From NCBI GenBank assembly GCA_936908745.1, contig CAKZFX010000023.1, positions 13,793-77,792 of the forward strand: 64,000 nt of DNA, written 5' to 3'. Below are positions 17,891-26,257 of the stretch, piece by piece. Within the stretch, counting starts at the first letter, position 1. Every line of letters begins with the position of its first letter. The stretch is from an uncultured Chitinophagaceae bacterium (GTDB lineage Bacteria > Bacteroidota > Bacteroidia > Chitinophagales > Chitinophagaceae). Made by a program: the position numbers and the translations under genes. The notes below the pieces were generated by a model. It ran no database searches and was not told where the DNA came from. It worked only from the letters and a program-made list of their open reading frames with translations.

Positions 17891-17978
17891 TAAATTCCAA
17901 AATCTTAAATTCCAAATCGCATCTGTTCTGACTATCGCAAGTGTGGAATTTGGAATTTGTACTTAAAAATTTAAAACT
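17891..17978. repeat. AAATTCC-based inverted repeat between rplU and rpmA
   Basis: AAATTCCAAAT (17907-17917) and its exact complement ATTTGGAATTT (17948-17958) enclose 30 bases. A second direct copy of the left arm precedes it (AAATTCCAAAA), and the right arm is two tandem GGAATTT heptamers. A related element of nearly the same size lies at 36739-36788, downstream of rpmF. It may act as an RNA hairpin in the mRNA. Confidence 0.6.
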
Positions 17979-18239
17979 ATGGCACATAAGAAAGGTGAAG
18001 GTAGTGTGAAGAACGGCCGTGACTCTCAAAGCAAACGCCTGGGTGTAAAAATCTACGGTGGTCAGCCTGCAATCGCTGGTAACATCATCGTTCGTCAACG
18101 TGGTACTGTTTACCATCCTGGTAAAAACGTTGGTGTAGGCAGAGATTTTACTTTGTTTGCATTGAATGACGGTGTTGTTGAATTCCGTAAAGGAAAAAGC
18201 AACAGGACTTTTGTTTCAGTAAATATTGCTGAAGCTTAA
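17979..18239 (+). CDS. rpmA: 50S ribosomal protein L27
   Basis: 86 residues. L27 reaches the peptidyl-transferase centre and helps place tRNA ends. Sequence begins MAHKKGEGSVKNGRDSQSK, the normal unprocessed N-terminus without the cleavable extension found in Firmicutes; RLGVKIYGGQ, IVRQRGT and the VGVGRDFTLFAL core follow. Directly downstream of rplU. Confidence 0.98.
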   Translation: MAHKKGEGSVKNGRDSQSKRLGVKIYGGQPAIAGNIIVRQRGTVYHPGKNVGVGRDFTLFALNDGVVEFRKGKSNRTFVSVNIAEA

Positions 18240-18280
18240 TTATGCTATTTTCTGCTGTTAGCAATTTTGTGGAAAAAAAA

Positions 18281-18311
18281 TTTGGGTAGTATAAAATAAT
18301 TATTATTTTTA
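18281..18311 (+). promoter_or_regulatory. Probable promoter of the H1-like gene
   Basis: TTTG at 18281-18284, 19-base AT-rich spacer and TATTTTTA at 18304-18311, a one-mismatch fit to TAnnTTTG. It would give the H1-like gene its own transcript, independent of rpmA. Confidence 0.45.
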
Positions 18312-18354
18312 CTAACGATAACCCATTTTTTACTAAACATTAAATTCTAACAAA

Positions 18355-18486
18355 ATGGCAACTAAGAAAAAAGCAGCTAAAAAAGCAGCTCCAAAGAAAG
18401 CAGCTAAAAAAGCAGCTCCTAAGAAAGCAGCTAAAAAAGCGGCTCCTAAAAAAGCAGCTAAGAAAAAAGCAGCTAAGAAAAAATAA
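18355..18486 (+). CDS. Histone H1-like lysine/alanine-rich DNA-binding protein (43 aa)
   Basis: ATG 18355 to TAA 18484-18486 encodes 43 residues made almost only of Lys, Ala and Pro: after MATKKK come repeats of the type AAKKAAPKK, ending KKKAAKKK. Such tails resemble the C-terminal domain of eukaryotic H1 and Chlamydia Hc1/Hc2; short versions are common in Bacteroidota and are thought to bind and compact DNA through charge. It has its own promoter-like sequence and a strong terminator at 18514-18544, so it forms a single-gene unit and is probably well expressed. The internal repeats are an easy target for length change. Confidence 0.85.
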   Translation: MATKKKAAKKAAPKKAAKKAAPKKAAKKAAPKKAAKKKAAKKK

Positions 18487-18513
18487 GTTTAAGATTTTCT
18501 TGAACGTTATAGA

Positions 18514-18544
18514 AAGTCCCTCTTTACCGAGGGACTTTTTTTTA
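18514..18544 (+). terminator. Rho-independent terminator after the H1-like gene
   Basis: Stem GTCCCTC/GAGGGAC with loop TTTACC (within 18516-18535), flanked by AA and TT that can extend it, then a run of eight or more T. Confidence 0.9.
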
Positions 18545-18563
18545 TTCCTCCTAAATTGCAGCC

Positions 18564-20237
18564 ATGGATAATGCAGCCATCGCCGATAGCTTCTCCCTCC
18601 TCTCCAAACTGATGGACATTCACGGAGAAAATTCCTTTAAGACCAAAACCTACTCGATCGCCGCTTATAATATTGAGAAAATGCCCGTTTCACTGGCCGA
18701 CACGCCACGGGAAAAATTATTCAGCATTAAAGGCATTGGTGACAGCGTTGGCAAAAAAGTAGCCGAGATGCTGGACACCGGCACACTGCAGGTGCTGTCC
18801 GATTATATCAACAACACGCCCCCGGGTGTGATCGAAATGCTCAACATCAAAGGCATTGGCCCGAAGAAGATCCACACCATCTGGAAAGAAATGGAGATTG
18901 AATCCATTGGTGAATTATTATACGCCTGCAATGAAAACAGGCTGACCTTATACAAAGGTTTTGGCGCCAAGACACAGCAGAACGTTATCGAGGCGATTGA
19001 ATTTTATTTGCAAAACCAGGGACATTTTTTGTTTGCCCAATTGGAAACAGTGTTCCCGCAGGTGGACGGTTACCTGAAAAAAATATTCTCACCCGACAAA
19101 GTAAGAAGCACCGGCGCCTACCGTCGTCATGATCTTACGATTGAAGAACTGGAATTTATAGTGCTTGAACCACTGTCCGTCATCAAACCAAAGTTTGAAA
19201 CGGCACAACCACCGGAACTGCTGGAAGAAAATGAAATTTCCATTTTATATAAACTGAAGAATGGATTGAAACTCCGTTTGTACCATGGTGGCAGCAATCG
19301 TGCGACCGCTTTATTTGACACAACGGGAAGTATTGTATTTAAAGATGCGTTTGCCGCAAAGTTTCCGCCACTGGAGTATACAGGCTATGAAACAGAAAAC
19401 GACGAGATCATTTTTGAAAAAGCCGGCATTGCATTTATCCCGCCTTATTTACGTGAAACAGCGGGTATCATTGAACTCGCTGCTGCCAATAAAATGCCGG
19501 TGGTTATTGAACCGGGCGATGTAAAAGGATTGATCCACTCGCATAGTAACTGGAGTGACGGCAGCAATACGATTGAAGAAATGGCGCAGGAACTGATCAG
19601 GCGGGGTTATGAATACCTTGTTATCTCCGATCACTCCAAAGCGGCCGCATACGCCAATGGATTGACCGAAGAAAGAATAAGAGAGCAACATCGTTATGTG
19701 GACGAGCTGAATACTAAACTGGCGCCCTTTAAAATCTTTAAAAGCATTGAGTGCGATATCCTGAACGATGGCAGCCTTGATTATACTGACGATGTGCTGG
19801 CGACTTTTGATTTAGTGATTGCGTCTGTCCACAGCAATTTGAAGATGAACCAGGACAAAGCGATGATGCGTTTGCTGAAAGCGATTGAAAATCCCTACAC
19901 AACGATTTTAGGCCACATGACGGGCCGTTTATTATTAAGCCGCAATGGCTACCCGCTGGACCATCATGCTATTATTGACGCCTGTGCGGCCAATAAAGTG
20001 GTGATAGAACTCAATGCACACCCACGTCGCCTTGACATCGACTGGAAATGGATAGATTATGCCTTGCAAAAGAATGTATTGATCTCTGTGAATCCGGATG
20101 CGCACGCATTGGATGGTTTTGATGATGTGAAGTATGGTGTATTAGCTGCCCAAAAAGCGGGATTGACAAAAGAACAGAACCTCAGCAGCTATTCCTTAAG
20201 CGATTTTGAGGCGTTTCTCGCAAATAGAAAAGCTTAA
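18564..20237 (+). CDS. polX: PolX-family protein (HhH + degenerate polymerase + PHP exonuclease)
   Basis: 557 residues, normal bacterial PolX length. Order: 8-kDa-like N-terminus, two helix-hairpin-helix motifs (KGIGDSVG near 57 and KGIGPKK near 96), a polymerase-beta-like palm region (about 150-300) and a C-terminal PHP domain starting LIHSHSNWSDG (323-333) with further metal ligands in VISDHSK, FKSIECDIL, VIASVHSN, ILGHMTGR and NPDAHA. The palm motif that should carry the catalytic DxD reads GAYRRHDLTIEELEFIV, with Glu195 and Glu197 where Asp is expected. The PHP nuclease looks intact; polymerase activity is doubtful. Family role: base-excision repair. Confidence 0.9.
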   Translation: MDNAAIADSFSLLSKLMDIHGENSFKTKTYSIAAYNIEKMPVSLADTPREKLFSIKGIGDSVGKKVAEMLDTGTLQVLSDYINNTPPGVIEMLNIKGIGPKKIHTIWKEMEIESIGELLYACNENRLTLYKGFGAKTQQNVIEAIEFYLQNQGHFLFAQLETVFPQVDGYLKKIFSPDKVRSTGAYRRHDLTIEELEFIVLEPLSVIKPKFETAQPPELLEENEISILYKLKNGLKLRLYHGGSNRATALFDTTGSIVFKDAFAAKFPPLEYTGYETENDEIIFEKAGIAFIPPYLRETAGIIELAAANKMPVVIEPGDVKGLIHSHSNWSDGSNTIEEMAQELIRRGYEYLVISDHSKAAAYANGLTEERIREQHRYVDELNTKLAPFKIFKSIECDILNDGSLDYTDDVLATFDLVIASVHSNLKMNQDKAMMRLLKAIENPYTTILGHMTGRLLLSRNGYPLDHHAIIDACAANKVVIELNAHPRRLDIDWKWIDYALQKNVLISVNPDAHALDGFDDVKYGVLAAQKAGLTKEQNLSSYSLSDFEAFLANRKA

Positions 20238-20522
20238 GGCCACAGAATTTCCAACCGCAGAGAATAAGAGAAAAAGAGTTTCGCAGAGAGAGATTTAACC
20301 GCCAAGACGCAGAGACGCAAGGTTTTCTTTGTGCACTTTGTGTCTTTGTTGGAAATAAAAATTTCATGCAAACCTGCCTGTCGGTAGGCAGGGCCGCTAA
20401 GATTAGAATACCCAAGTCGCAATGCTTATGTATTTCTTTGCAAAACCTTTGCGTCTTTGCGAGAAACCCTTAAGTGTATAGAAAATCTCTGTGCACCTCT
20501 GTCACTCTGCGGTTCTCTGTGG
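20238..20522. repeat. Intergenic repeat-rich spacer
   Basis: 285 bases between two convergent stops with no gene. It contains alternating-strand phrases of one theme (CGCAGAGAG, GCCAAGACGCAGAGACGC, CTTTGTGCACTTTGTGTCTTTGTTGG, CTTTGCGTCTTTGCGAG, CTCTGCGGTTCTCTGTGGC) and a copy of the CCTGCCTG palindrome at 20373-20392. The same phrases occur in three other spacers of the window. Confidence 0.65.
20373..20392. repeat. CCTGCCTG-type palindromic element
   Basis: CCTGCCTGTCGGTAGGCAGG: 7-bp arms CCTGCCT/AGGCAGG around a 6-base centre. Close relative of the perfect 20-bp palindrome at 27398-27417. Confidence 0.7.
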
Positions 20523-23500
20523 CTATAATTCAGCCAGTGGTAACTCCACAAAGAACGTACTGCCTTTTCCTTCTTCTGTTTCAAACCAGATACGTCCTTG
20601 CGCCTGCTCCACGATTCCTTTGCACATTGCCAGTCCTAAACCTGCGCCAGATGATTTAGTGGTAAAATTCGGAACGAATATGCGTGATTGCATTTCTTTC
20701 GGGATGCCTTCGCCGTTATCTTTTACGCTGATCAAAATCTTTCCGTCATCTATTTTTTCGGACACTTCAATTTTACAACCACCATTGCTTTCGCAGGCCT
20801 GCACAGCATTTGTAAATAAGTTGGTGAACAACCGGTTCATCTGTGTCCTGTCTGCATTGATGATCGCTTCATTATTCACCGGCCACCAGTCAAACTGTAT
20901 GCTTTCGTCCGATTGATATAACCCTTTCAGCGAACTGATCACTTCATGCAGATCGAACGTGGTGATATTGGTACTGCCGATATTGGCAAACTGCGAGAAG
21001 TCAGCTGCGATTTTAGAAAGATGATCTATCTGTTCCACCAATGTATGCGCCACGCTGGAGGATAATTCTTTTACGTTTGGCTGGTTATTATCAATTGCTT
21101 TCTGCAAATACTGTATACTGAGTTTCATGGGTGTCAGCGGGTTCTTGATCTCATGCGCCACCTGTCTTGCCATTTCTCTCCACGCCCCTTCTCTTTCGCT
21201 CTTGGCCAAGGCCGTGGCACTCTCTTCCAGTTTGCCCACCATTTTATTGTATTCTTTTACCAGTTCGCCGATCTCATCGTCCCGGTTCCATTCAATGGCT
21301 TCATTCAGTTTGCCGAGGTTCACCTCTTTCATCTTATCACTGATGATAGAGAACGACCGGGTGATTCTGTTGGTGATAAACAAAGCGATCAAACCGGCGA
21401 TCAGGAAAATAAAGGCGTTGAGGTTAATGATCGTCACCAGGAAATTCGATATTTCCATGTTCAGCTCCGGCTGCGAAGTGAAGTAGGGAATGTTTACATA
21501 CGCATACACTTTCCCCTCAGAATCACGCACAGGTGCATAAATGCTCCAATAGGTCAGCTTACCGATCTTTTCTTTTTGTGTATGCTGTATCAGCCTGTAA
21601 CGGCTCAGGTGATAGTATGCATTCGGTTCCATTTTCTTGCTCAGCACACCTTTTGCATAGGTATTCGCTTCGGAAGAGAGATAAAGATTTCCTTTCAGAT
21701 CGTATACGTTTACGTCCACGCCGTGAATATCCGACACATCTGTCACCAGTTTTTGCAGGTTGAAATTGGTGACTGAGTCATACATTTTAATCACATCGTC
21801 AAATGTGCTGTGGTCGGCCAGTTCCTTTTGCATTTCATTCACCATGATCTTCATGGTACGGCTCAGTTTGTCCGTATTGCTTCGTTCATAACGGCCAATG
21901 AAGAATGAGATCGTTGAAATACCAATGATCAGGAAAGAGAAAATGCTGATAAAGATGATCGTGTTGTGTACCTGCGAACGGATATTGAGTTGAAAAATCC
22001 GTTTCCAGCTTGACCGGTAACGAACAGAGTAAAGTATAAATGAGATCAGTTGTAACAGTAAAACAAGAAACAAAAACGAACAGAAGATATAAGAGAATAA
22101 AGTGATCGCCTCGATGATATTGTCTTTTTTCCTTGCCAGCACCACCACTTTATCTTTGCTGGCCCGGTACCACAGTTCTACATAGTCGCCATGAATGCGT
22201 TTTTCAAACTCATCCTTTGGTACTTCTGCATCTTCTATTGTTGTAGGAAAAGGATAACGGTTGGAAGGTGATACCAGTTGCTTATCATTATAAACAGCAT
22301 AGGAATAAATAGGCGAACTCTCCGGGTCGTTCTGGTATTGCCTGAACAGTTCAGGAAAGAGTGCATCACTGCTGAAACGCTTTGGAAAAGAAAGGATAAA
22401 CAAAGAGCCTTGCCGGTTGCCCAGCGTATCCACAATATTTTTCCGGGTGATATAAACAAATTTATCAAAGGCGGTTTCATAGTAATACAAACCTTGTGTA
22501 CGTGCGGGCTGCGCCTGCACTTCCAGCAATGTATTCAGCGATTCGTAGGTGTTAAGATCTACAGGATTGTTCAGCGGTTTATTGTTGCTGTCATAAACAT
22601 AAAACTTTGTATCGTATTTATTGAGATAGCCGCTGTAGTTTTCTGTAAGGATACTGTCTTTTAGTTTTTTGCTTTTCTCCGGGTCTTCAAAACGGTAATA
22701 ATTATCCGTCAAAAAATCCTGGTCGAGGTAACGCAGACCGATGCTTAATAAGCGTTCGCTTGAAGGGTCTGTTTGCACCGCCAGCTTATCAGCAAAATTT
22801 TTGCGGCGTTCCCATTCTGCTTTTTTGTTTTCCAGCAACATGATCGTGGCAATGGAAACCGAGAACACAAATATCCAGAACAAGATGCCCGCGATATTAA
22901 TCCGGATGCGGTTGAATAATAATCCCTGCCGGTTTATCAGCCATGTATATAATACCAGCCAGATCAGTACTGGCACAAAGAACAAGGCTTTGCTATCGCC
23001 ACCTTTTATGGTCAGGTAAATCAACCCTGCCGATGCGATGATAAAGTAGATATAAATCGTCCTGCCTTCAAATAACGGGAAGATCAGCCTGAATAACAGC
23101 TGCGTCAGGTAATAATAAGAAAGTGATAAACAGGCCAGCACTGCGAAGCCAAATACGGTGTAGCGGTTGAGGCTGAAAAAATCGGTTACGTCAAATGATA
23201 TTTTGGAGTCCGCCACCATGCTGCGGATCACGGAAGAAAGCAAGAAGGTAGATAAGATCAATAAACACAAAGAGAATGTACCGGCTGCCCATTTTCCAAC
23301 TTCGCTAAATGAATCCGTAGGCTTGCTCATATCCCGCAACCGTGACCATGCAAACAAAACGACCCAGCAAAATAAAATGGCATTGATCAGCAGGTCGCCC
23401 AATGAACGCTGTACTGCATTGGAGCCATAGATAGCAGGATCAAAGAGTTCAAACTGCCGCAGGTTGAGCAGTGCCGGGTAGAAATAAGTCAGTATGCGCA

Positions 23501-24284
23501 GCCCTAATACGATCAACGACAGAAAAGCAATCGCCGGCCATACTCCTTTTCTCCATGCAATAGATTCAGTTGTGAAATGAAGAAAGAGACAAAGGAATAA
23601 GATCGCACCCAACCGAAGCAATACGGTCATCCGGTCATTAAACGGGACCGCCACCGATACTTTTTTACTAAAGTAAAATAATGGTTTGCCGGATACGCCT
23701 GTTACCGGGAAATCAGTGACCGATGTTTTGATCTCCACACGTTTCTCTGCTTCTTTGCTGTACGCAAATTCTTTGGGCAGGTATTCTGTTTCAATAAAAA
23801 AGTCGCTACGGACAGGGATCAGTGCAATGGCAATGATCTTGTTGGAAATCCCCTTCAGCGACATTGTTTTTTTAACAGCCACGTATTGGCCATTGGGCAG
23901 TTCCTGGAAGTACTCGCCATCAGCAGCTGCAAATATTTCATGTGAAGGCTCTGCCTGCTGGTTGTTCCAGAATTTCATGAACACATTTCCAAAATCGTTG
24001 GCGGAGTATAAAAAGATGCTGTATGATTTATCAGCAACACGGTTGAACTGGGGAAGGGTTTCTTTTTCACCTACCAGCTTTTTAAGAATAGCGGTGTCTT
24101 TCAGGAAACTGTCAAAGTCTTTTTCCTTACCTATTATATAATTTTTACATAACCGGGCTTCCCTTGCCGTTGATGAGCGGTTCGTATAAAGTTTATTGAA
24201 TATAAAAGACAGGGCAAACAGTGCCACTGCAATAAACAACAAGCTGTATTTGCTAAAAAGAATATTTCGAAATGATGGCCTCAC
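20523..24284 (-). CDS. NtrY-like multi-transmembrane sensor histidine kinase
   Basis: 1253 residues. An N-terminal membrane anchor (about 13-29) is followed by an extracytoplasmic region, a block of seven or so membrane helices (about 220-485), a second extracytoplasmic region, another helix near 725-745, a Cache-like sensor region (about 790-950), a further helix, a HAMP linker (RDDEIGELVKEYNKMVGKLEE), HisKA with His1044 in ARQVAHEIKNPLTPM and HATPase_c (DNGEGIP, FTTKSSGAGLGL). The HEIKNPLTPMKLSIQ box and long multi-helix front resemble NtrY. No response regulator adjoins it; mazG is 3 bases upstream, so it is the last gene of a DUF3667-mazG-kinase run. Confidence 0.9.
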   Translation of the reverse strand: MRPSFRNILFSKYSLLFIAVALFALSFIFNKLYTNRSSTAREARLCKNYIIGKEKDFDSFLKDTAILKKLVGEKETLPQFNRVADKSYSIFLYSANDFGNVFMKFWNNQQAEPSHEIFAAADGEYFQELPNGQYVAVKKTMSLKGISNKIIAIALIPVRSDFFIETEYLPKEFAYSKEAEKRVEIKTSVTDFPVTGVSGKPLFYFSKKVSVAVPFNDRMTVLLRLGAILFLCLFLHFTTESIAWRKGVWPAIAFLSLIVLGLRILTYFYPALLNLRQFELFDPAIYGSNAVQRSLGDLLINAILFCWVVLFAWSRLRDMSKPTDSFSEVGKWAAGTFSLCLLILSTFLLSSVIRSMVADSKISFDVTDFFSLNRYTVFGFAVLACLSLSYYYLTQLLFRLIFPLFEGRTIYIYFIIASAGLIYLTIKGGDSKALFFVPVLIWLVLYTWLINRQGLLFNRIRINIAGILFWIFVFSVSIATIMLLENKKAEWERRKNFADKLAVQTDPSSERLLSIGLRYLDQDFLTDNYYRFEDPEKSKKLKDSILTENYSGYLNKYDTKFYVYDSNNKPLNNPVDLNTYESLNTLLEVQAQPARTQGLYYYETAFDKFVYITRKNIVDTLGNRQGSLFILSFPKRFSSDALFPELFRQYQNDPESSPIYSYAVYNDKQLVSPSNRYPFPTTIEDAEVPKDEFEKRIHGDYVELWYRASKDKVVVLARKKDNIIEAITLFSYIFCSFLFLVLLLQLISFILYSVRYRSSWKRIFQLNIRSQVHNTIIFISIFSFLIIGISTISFFIGRYERSNTDKLSRTMKIMVNEMQKELADHSTFDDVIKMYDSVTNFNLQKLVTDVSDIHGVDVNVYDLKGNLYLSSEANTYAKGVLSKKMEPNAYYHLSRYRLIQHTQKEKIGKLTYWSIYAPVRDSEGKVYAYVNIPYFTSQPELNMEISNFLVTIINLNAFIFLIAGLIALFITNRITRSFSIISDKMKEVNLGKLNEAIEWNRDDEIGELVKEYNKMVGKLEESATALAKSEREGAWREMARQVAHEIKNPLTPMKLSIQYLQKAIDNNQPNVKELSSSVAHTLVEQIDHLSKIAADFSQFANIGSTNITTFDLHEVISSLKGLYQSDESIQFDWWPVNNEAIINADRTQMNRLFTNLFTNAVQACESNGGCKIEVSEKIDDGKILISVKDNGEGIPKEMQSRIFVPNFTTKSSGAGLGLAMCKGIVEQAQGRIWFETEEGKGSTFFVELPLAEL

Positions 24285-24287
24285 GGC

Positions 24288-25061
24288 TTATTCAGGCTTT
24301 CTTTTAATGGCATTCCAAATGGCGTCCATCTCCTGCAAAGACATATTTTGCAGGTCTTTTCCTTCACTTAAAGCTTGTTTTTCCATTTCGGTAAACCGGT
24401 GGATGAATTTCTTATTGGTCCGTTCCAATGCATTTTCGGCATCCACATGCAAAAACCGTGCATAATTAATCAGGGAAAAGACCAGGTCGCCAAACTCGTC
24501 CTCCATTTTCGAGGGATCGTTCTCCGAAATAGCCTCTTTCAGCTCGCCTATTTCCTCCTCCACCTTGTCCCAGACCTGCTCCCGGTTGTCCCATTCAAAA
24601 CCCACTTGTTTGGCCTTTTCCTGCAGGCGCATGGCTTTTACCGTGGCCGGCAATGACTGCGGAACACCGCCCAAAACCGACTTTTTACCTTCTTTGAGCT
24701 TCAGGTTTTCCCAGTTTCTTTTTACATCCTCTTCGTCGTTTACTTTTACATCGCCATAAATATGCGGGTGGCGCTGGATGAGCTTTTCACAAATGCCATT
24801 AATGACATCTTCCAGCTCAAACTGCTTTTGCTCGCTTCCTATTTTAGCATAAAATACAATATGTAGTAAAAGGTCGCCGAGCTCTTCCTTGATCCCCTTC
24901 CAGTCATTTTCGGTAATGGCATCGGCCAGTTCATAAGTTTCCTCAATGGTCATCTGTCGCAGTGTCTGGATGGTCTGCTTTTTATCCCAGGGGCATTTTT
25001 CACGCAACTCATCCATAATAGTCACCAGTCTTGAAAAAGAAGCAGCACGTTGATCTGACAT
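24288..25061 (-). CDS. mazG: Nucleoside triphosphate pyrophosphohydrolase MazG
   Basis: 257 residues with the two tandem MazG domains of the E. coli-type enzyme: first domain LREKCPWDKKQTIQTLRQ with EEtyEladAI and EELGDLLLHIVFYAKI (the EExxD-type metal site), second with KVEEEIGELKEAI and EDEFGDLVFSLINYARF. Hydrolyses (d)NTPs, including damaged ones, to monophosphate and pyrophosphate, and influences ppGpp stress responses. Spaced 9 bases from the DUF3667 gene upstream and 3 bases from the kinase downstream, so almost certainly cotranscribed. Confidence 0.95.
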   Translation of the reverse strand: MSDQRAASFSRLVTIMDELREKCPWDKKQTIQTLRQMTIEETYELADAITENDWKGIKEELGDLLLHIVFYAKIGSEQKQFELEDVINGICEKLIQRHPHIYGDVKVNDEEDVKRNWENLKLKEGKKSVLGGVPQSLPATVKAMRLQEKAKQVGFEWDNREQVWDKVEEEIGELKEAISENDPSKMEDEFGDLVFSLINYARFLHVDAENALERTNKKFIHRFTEMEKQALSEGKDLQNMSLQEMDAIWNAIKRKPE

Positions 25062-25070
25062 AAAAGTTAA

Positions 25071-26180
25071 TTAAAGATTGTAAGCAGAAAAGAAAGCAAA
25101 TAGCACGAACAGGATCAGCATCATCAGCAGCGAGAAAAAAGCCACTAACAGAAACTTGGCGAAAGTCTTGCCCCTGCCTTGTCCATAAAACTTTCGCATG
25201 GCCTTATACAAATAGACCTGCAAACCGACAAACAGGAAAAAGATCAGGTAATTAATAACACCGGTGTTCAGCCAGTCTTCCAGCTTTGACAAGCTGAATA
25301 CGAGCAATAACAATATAAAAGAAAAAATATAGAGGTGAATGGTGAATACCCCATGATCGGCATAGTAAAATTGTTTTCTCCGGAAGTAGACCAGCTTTAG
25401 AATAAAAGCAAATAATGGAAGGGAAACAAATAACATATATGGCAAACGGTGCAGCACACTATCTGATAGCTTTTTTACTCCCTCTGAAGGATTATTGCCA
25501 TATTTAACCTTGATGTAAATAACTTTTTTTATGAATCTGCGCTTAAACCATCCATCTTTCTCTGCGGATGATAATTGCGCTTGTATGGAATCGTATTCAT
25601 CAACCGTTGTATATACCCGGCCGCCGATATTGACACCACGGTACTGACTTTGATAAAAATCGGCCAGTTCTTTTGTTGTCAGGGGGTGACTGGTATCGGC
25701 GAGCAAGGCCGCCGTTTCTTTCAGTATAATATTAGCTGTGTCGTTGGCCAGGTCCTCTTTTACATCCTGCAGTGCTTCAATCCGCTCTTTTGATGTCAGC
25801 AGTCTCGTGGGCGAATCCGTAATATTCGGTTCTATTTTAAATACACTGAAAAATAGCAGGAAGAAAACCGCCGAGGTAAACACATACATCTTAATCGGGT
25901 GCAGGTAACGGGCACGCCGGCCCATCATGTACTCTTTGGATAAAAAACCCGGCCTGAACAGCAGGTCTTTCATGGTTTCGAAGAACTTGCTGTCAAAATG
26001 CGTGATATCGTACACAAAATGGGTGGTCATGTGCCAGAAACTCTCTTTTGGCAGCACATTTTCCTGACCGCAAACATGACAATAACGGCCCTGTACAACC
26101 GTTCCGCAGTTAAGACAGTCTTTCTCTTTTCGTTGGGGAATATGGGACAACTGAAATTTTTGGCTAAAAATAAGTACCAA
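25071..26180 (-). CDS. DUF3667 membrane protein with N-terminal zinc ribbon
   Basis: 369 residues from a TTG start at 26180; no ATG is available before the conserved region. Near the N-terminus CLNCGTVVQGRYCHVCGQ is a four-cysteine zinc ribbon, followed by the family block HFDSKFFETMKDLLFRPG and GRRARYLHPIKMYVFTSAVFFLLFF with the first membrane helix. A charged extracytoplasmic or cytoplasmic segment (about 125-240) precedes four further C-terminal helices (about 245-365). DUF3667 has no established function. It heads the mazG-kinase run and is divergent from 26258-27112. Confidence 0.85.
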   Translation of the reverse strand: MVLIFSQKFQLSHIPQRKEKDCLNCGTVVQGRYCHVCGQENVLPKESFWHMTTHFVYDITHFDSKFFETMKDLLFRPGFLSKEYMMGRRARYLHPIKMYVFTSAVFFLLFFSVFKIEPNITDSPTRLLTSKERIEALQDVKEDLANDTANIILKETAALLADTSHPLTTKELADFYQSQYRGVNIGGRVYTTVDEYDSIQAQLSSAEKDGWFKRRFIKKVIYIKVKYGNNPSEGVKKLSDSVLHRLPYMLFVSLPLFAFILKLVYFRRKQFYYADHGVFTIHLYIFSFILLLLVFSLSKLEDWLNTGVINYLIFFLFVGLQVYLYKAMRKFYGQGRGKTFAKFLLVAFFSLLMMLILFVLFAFFSAYNL

Positions 26181-26257
26181 TTAAATACAAGGCATCGCTT
26201 GTTTTGCGTTACTGTGTGCAAAACAGGTATTTTTGAACCCAAATCACTATAACCGGC

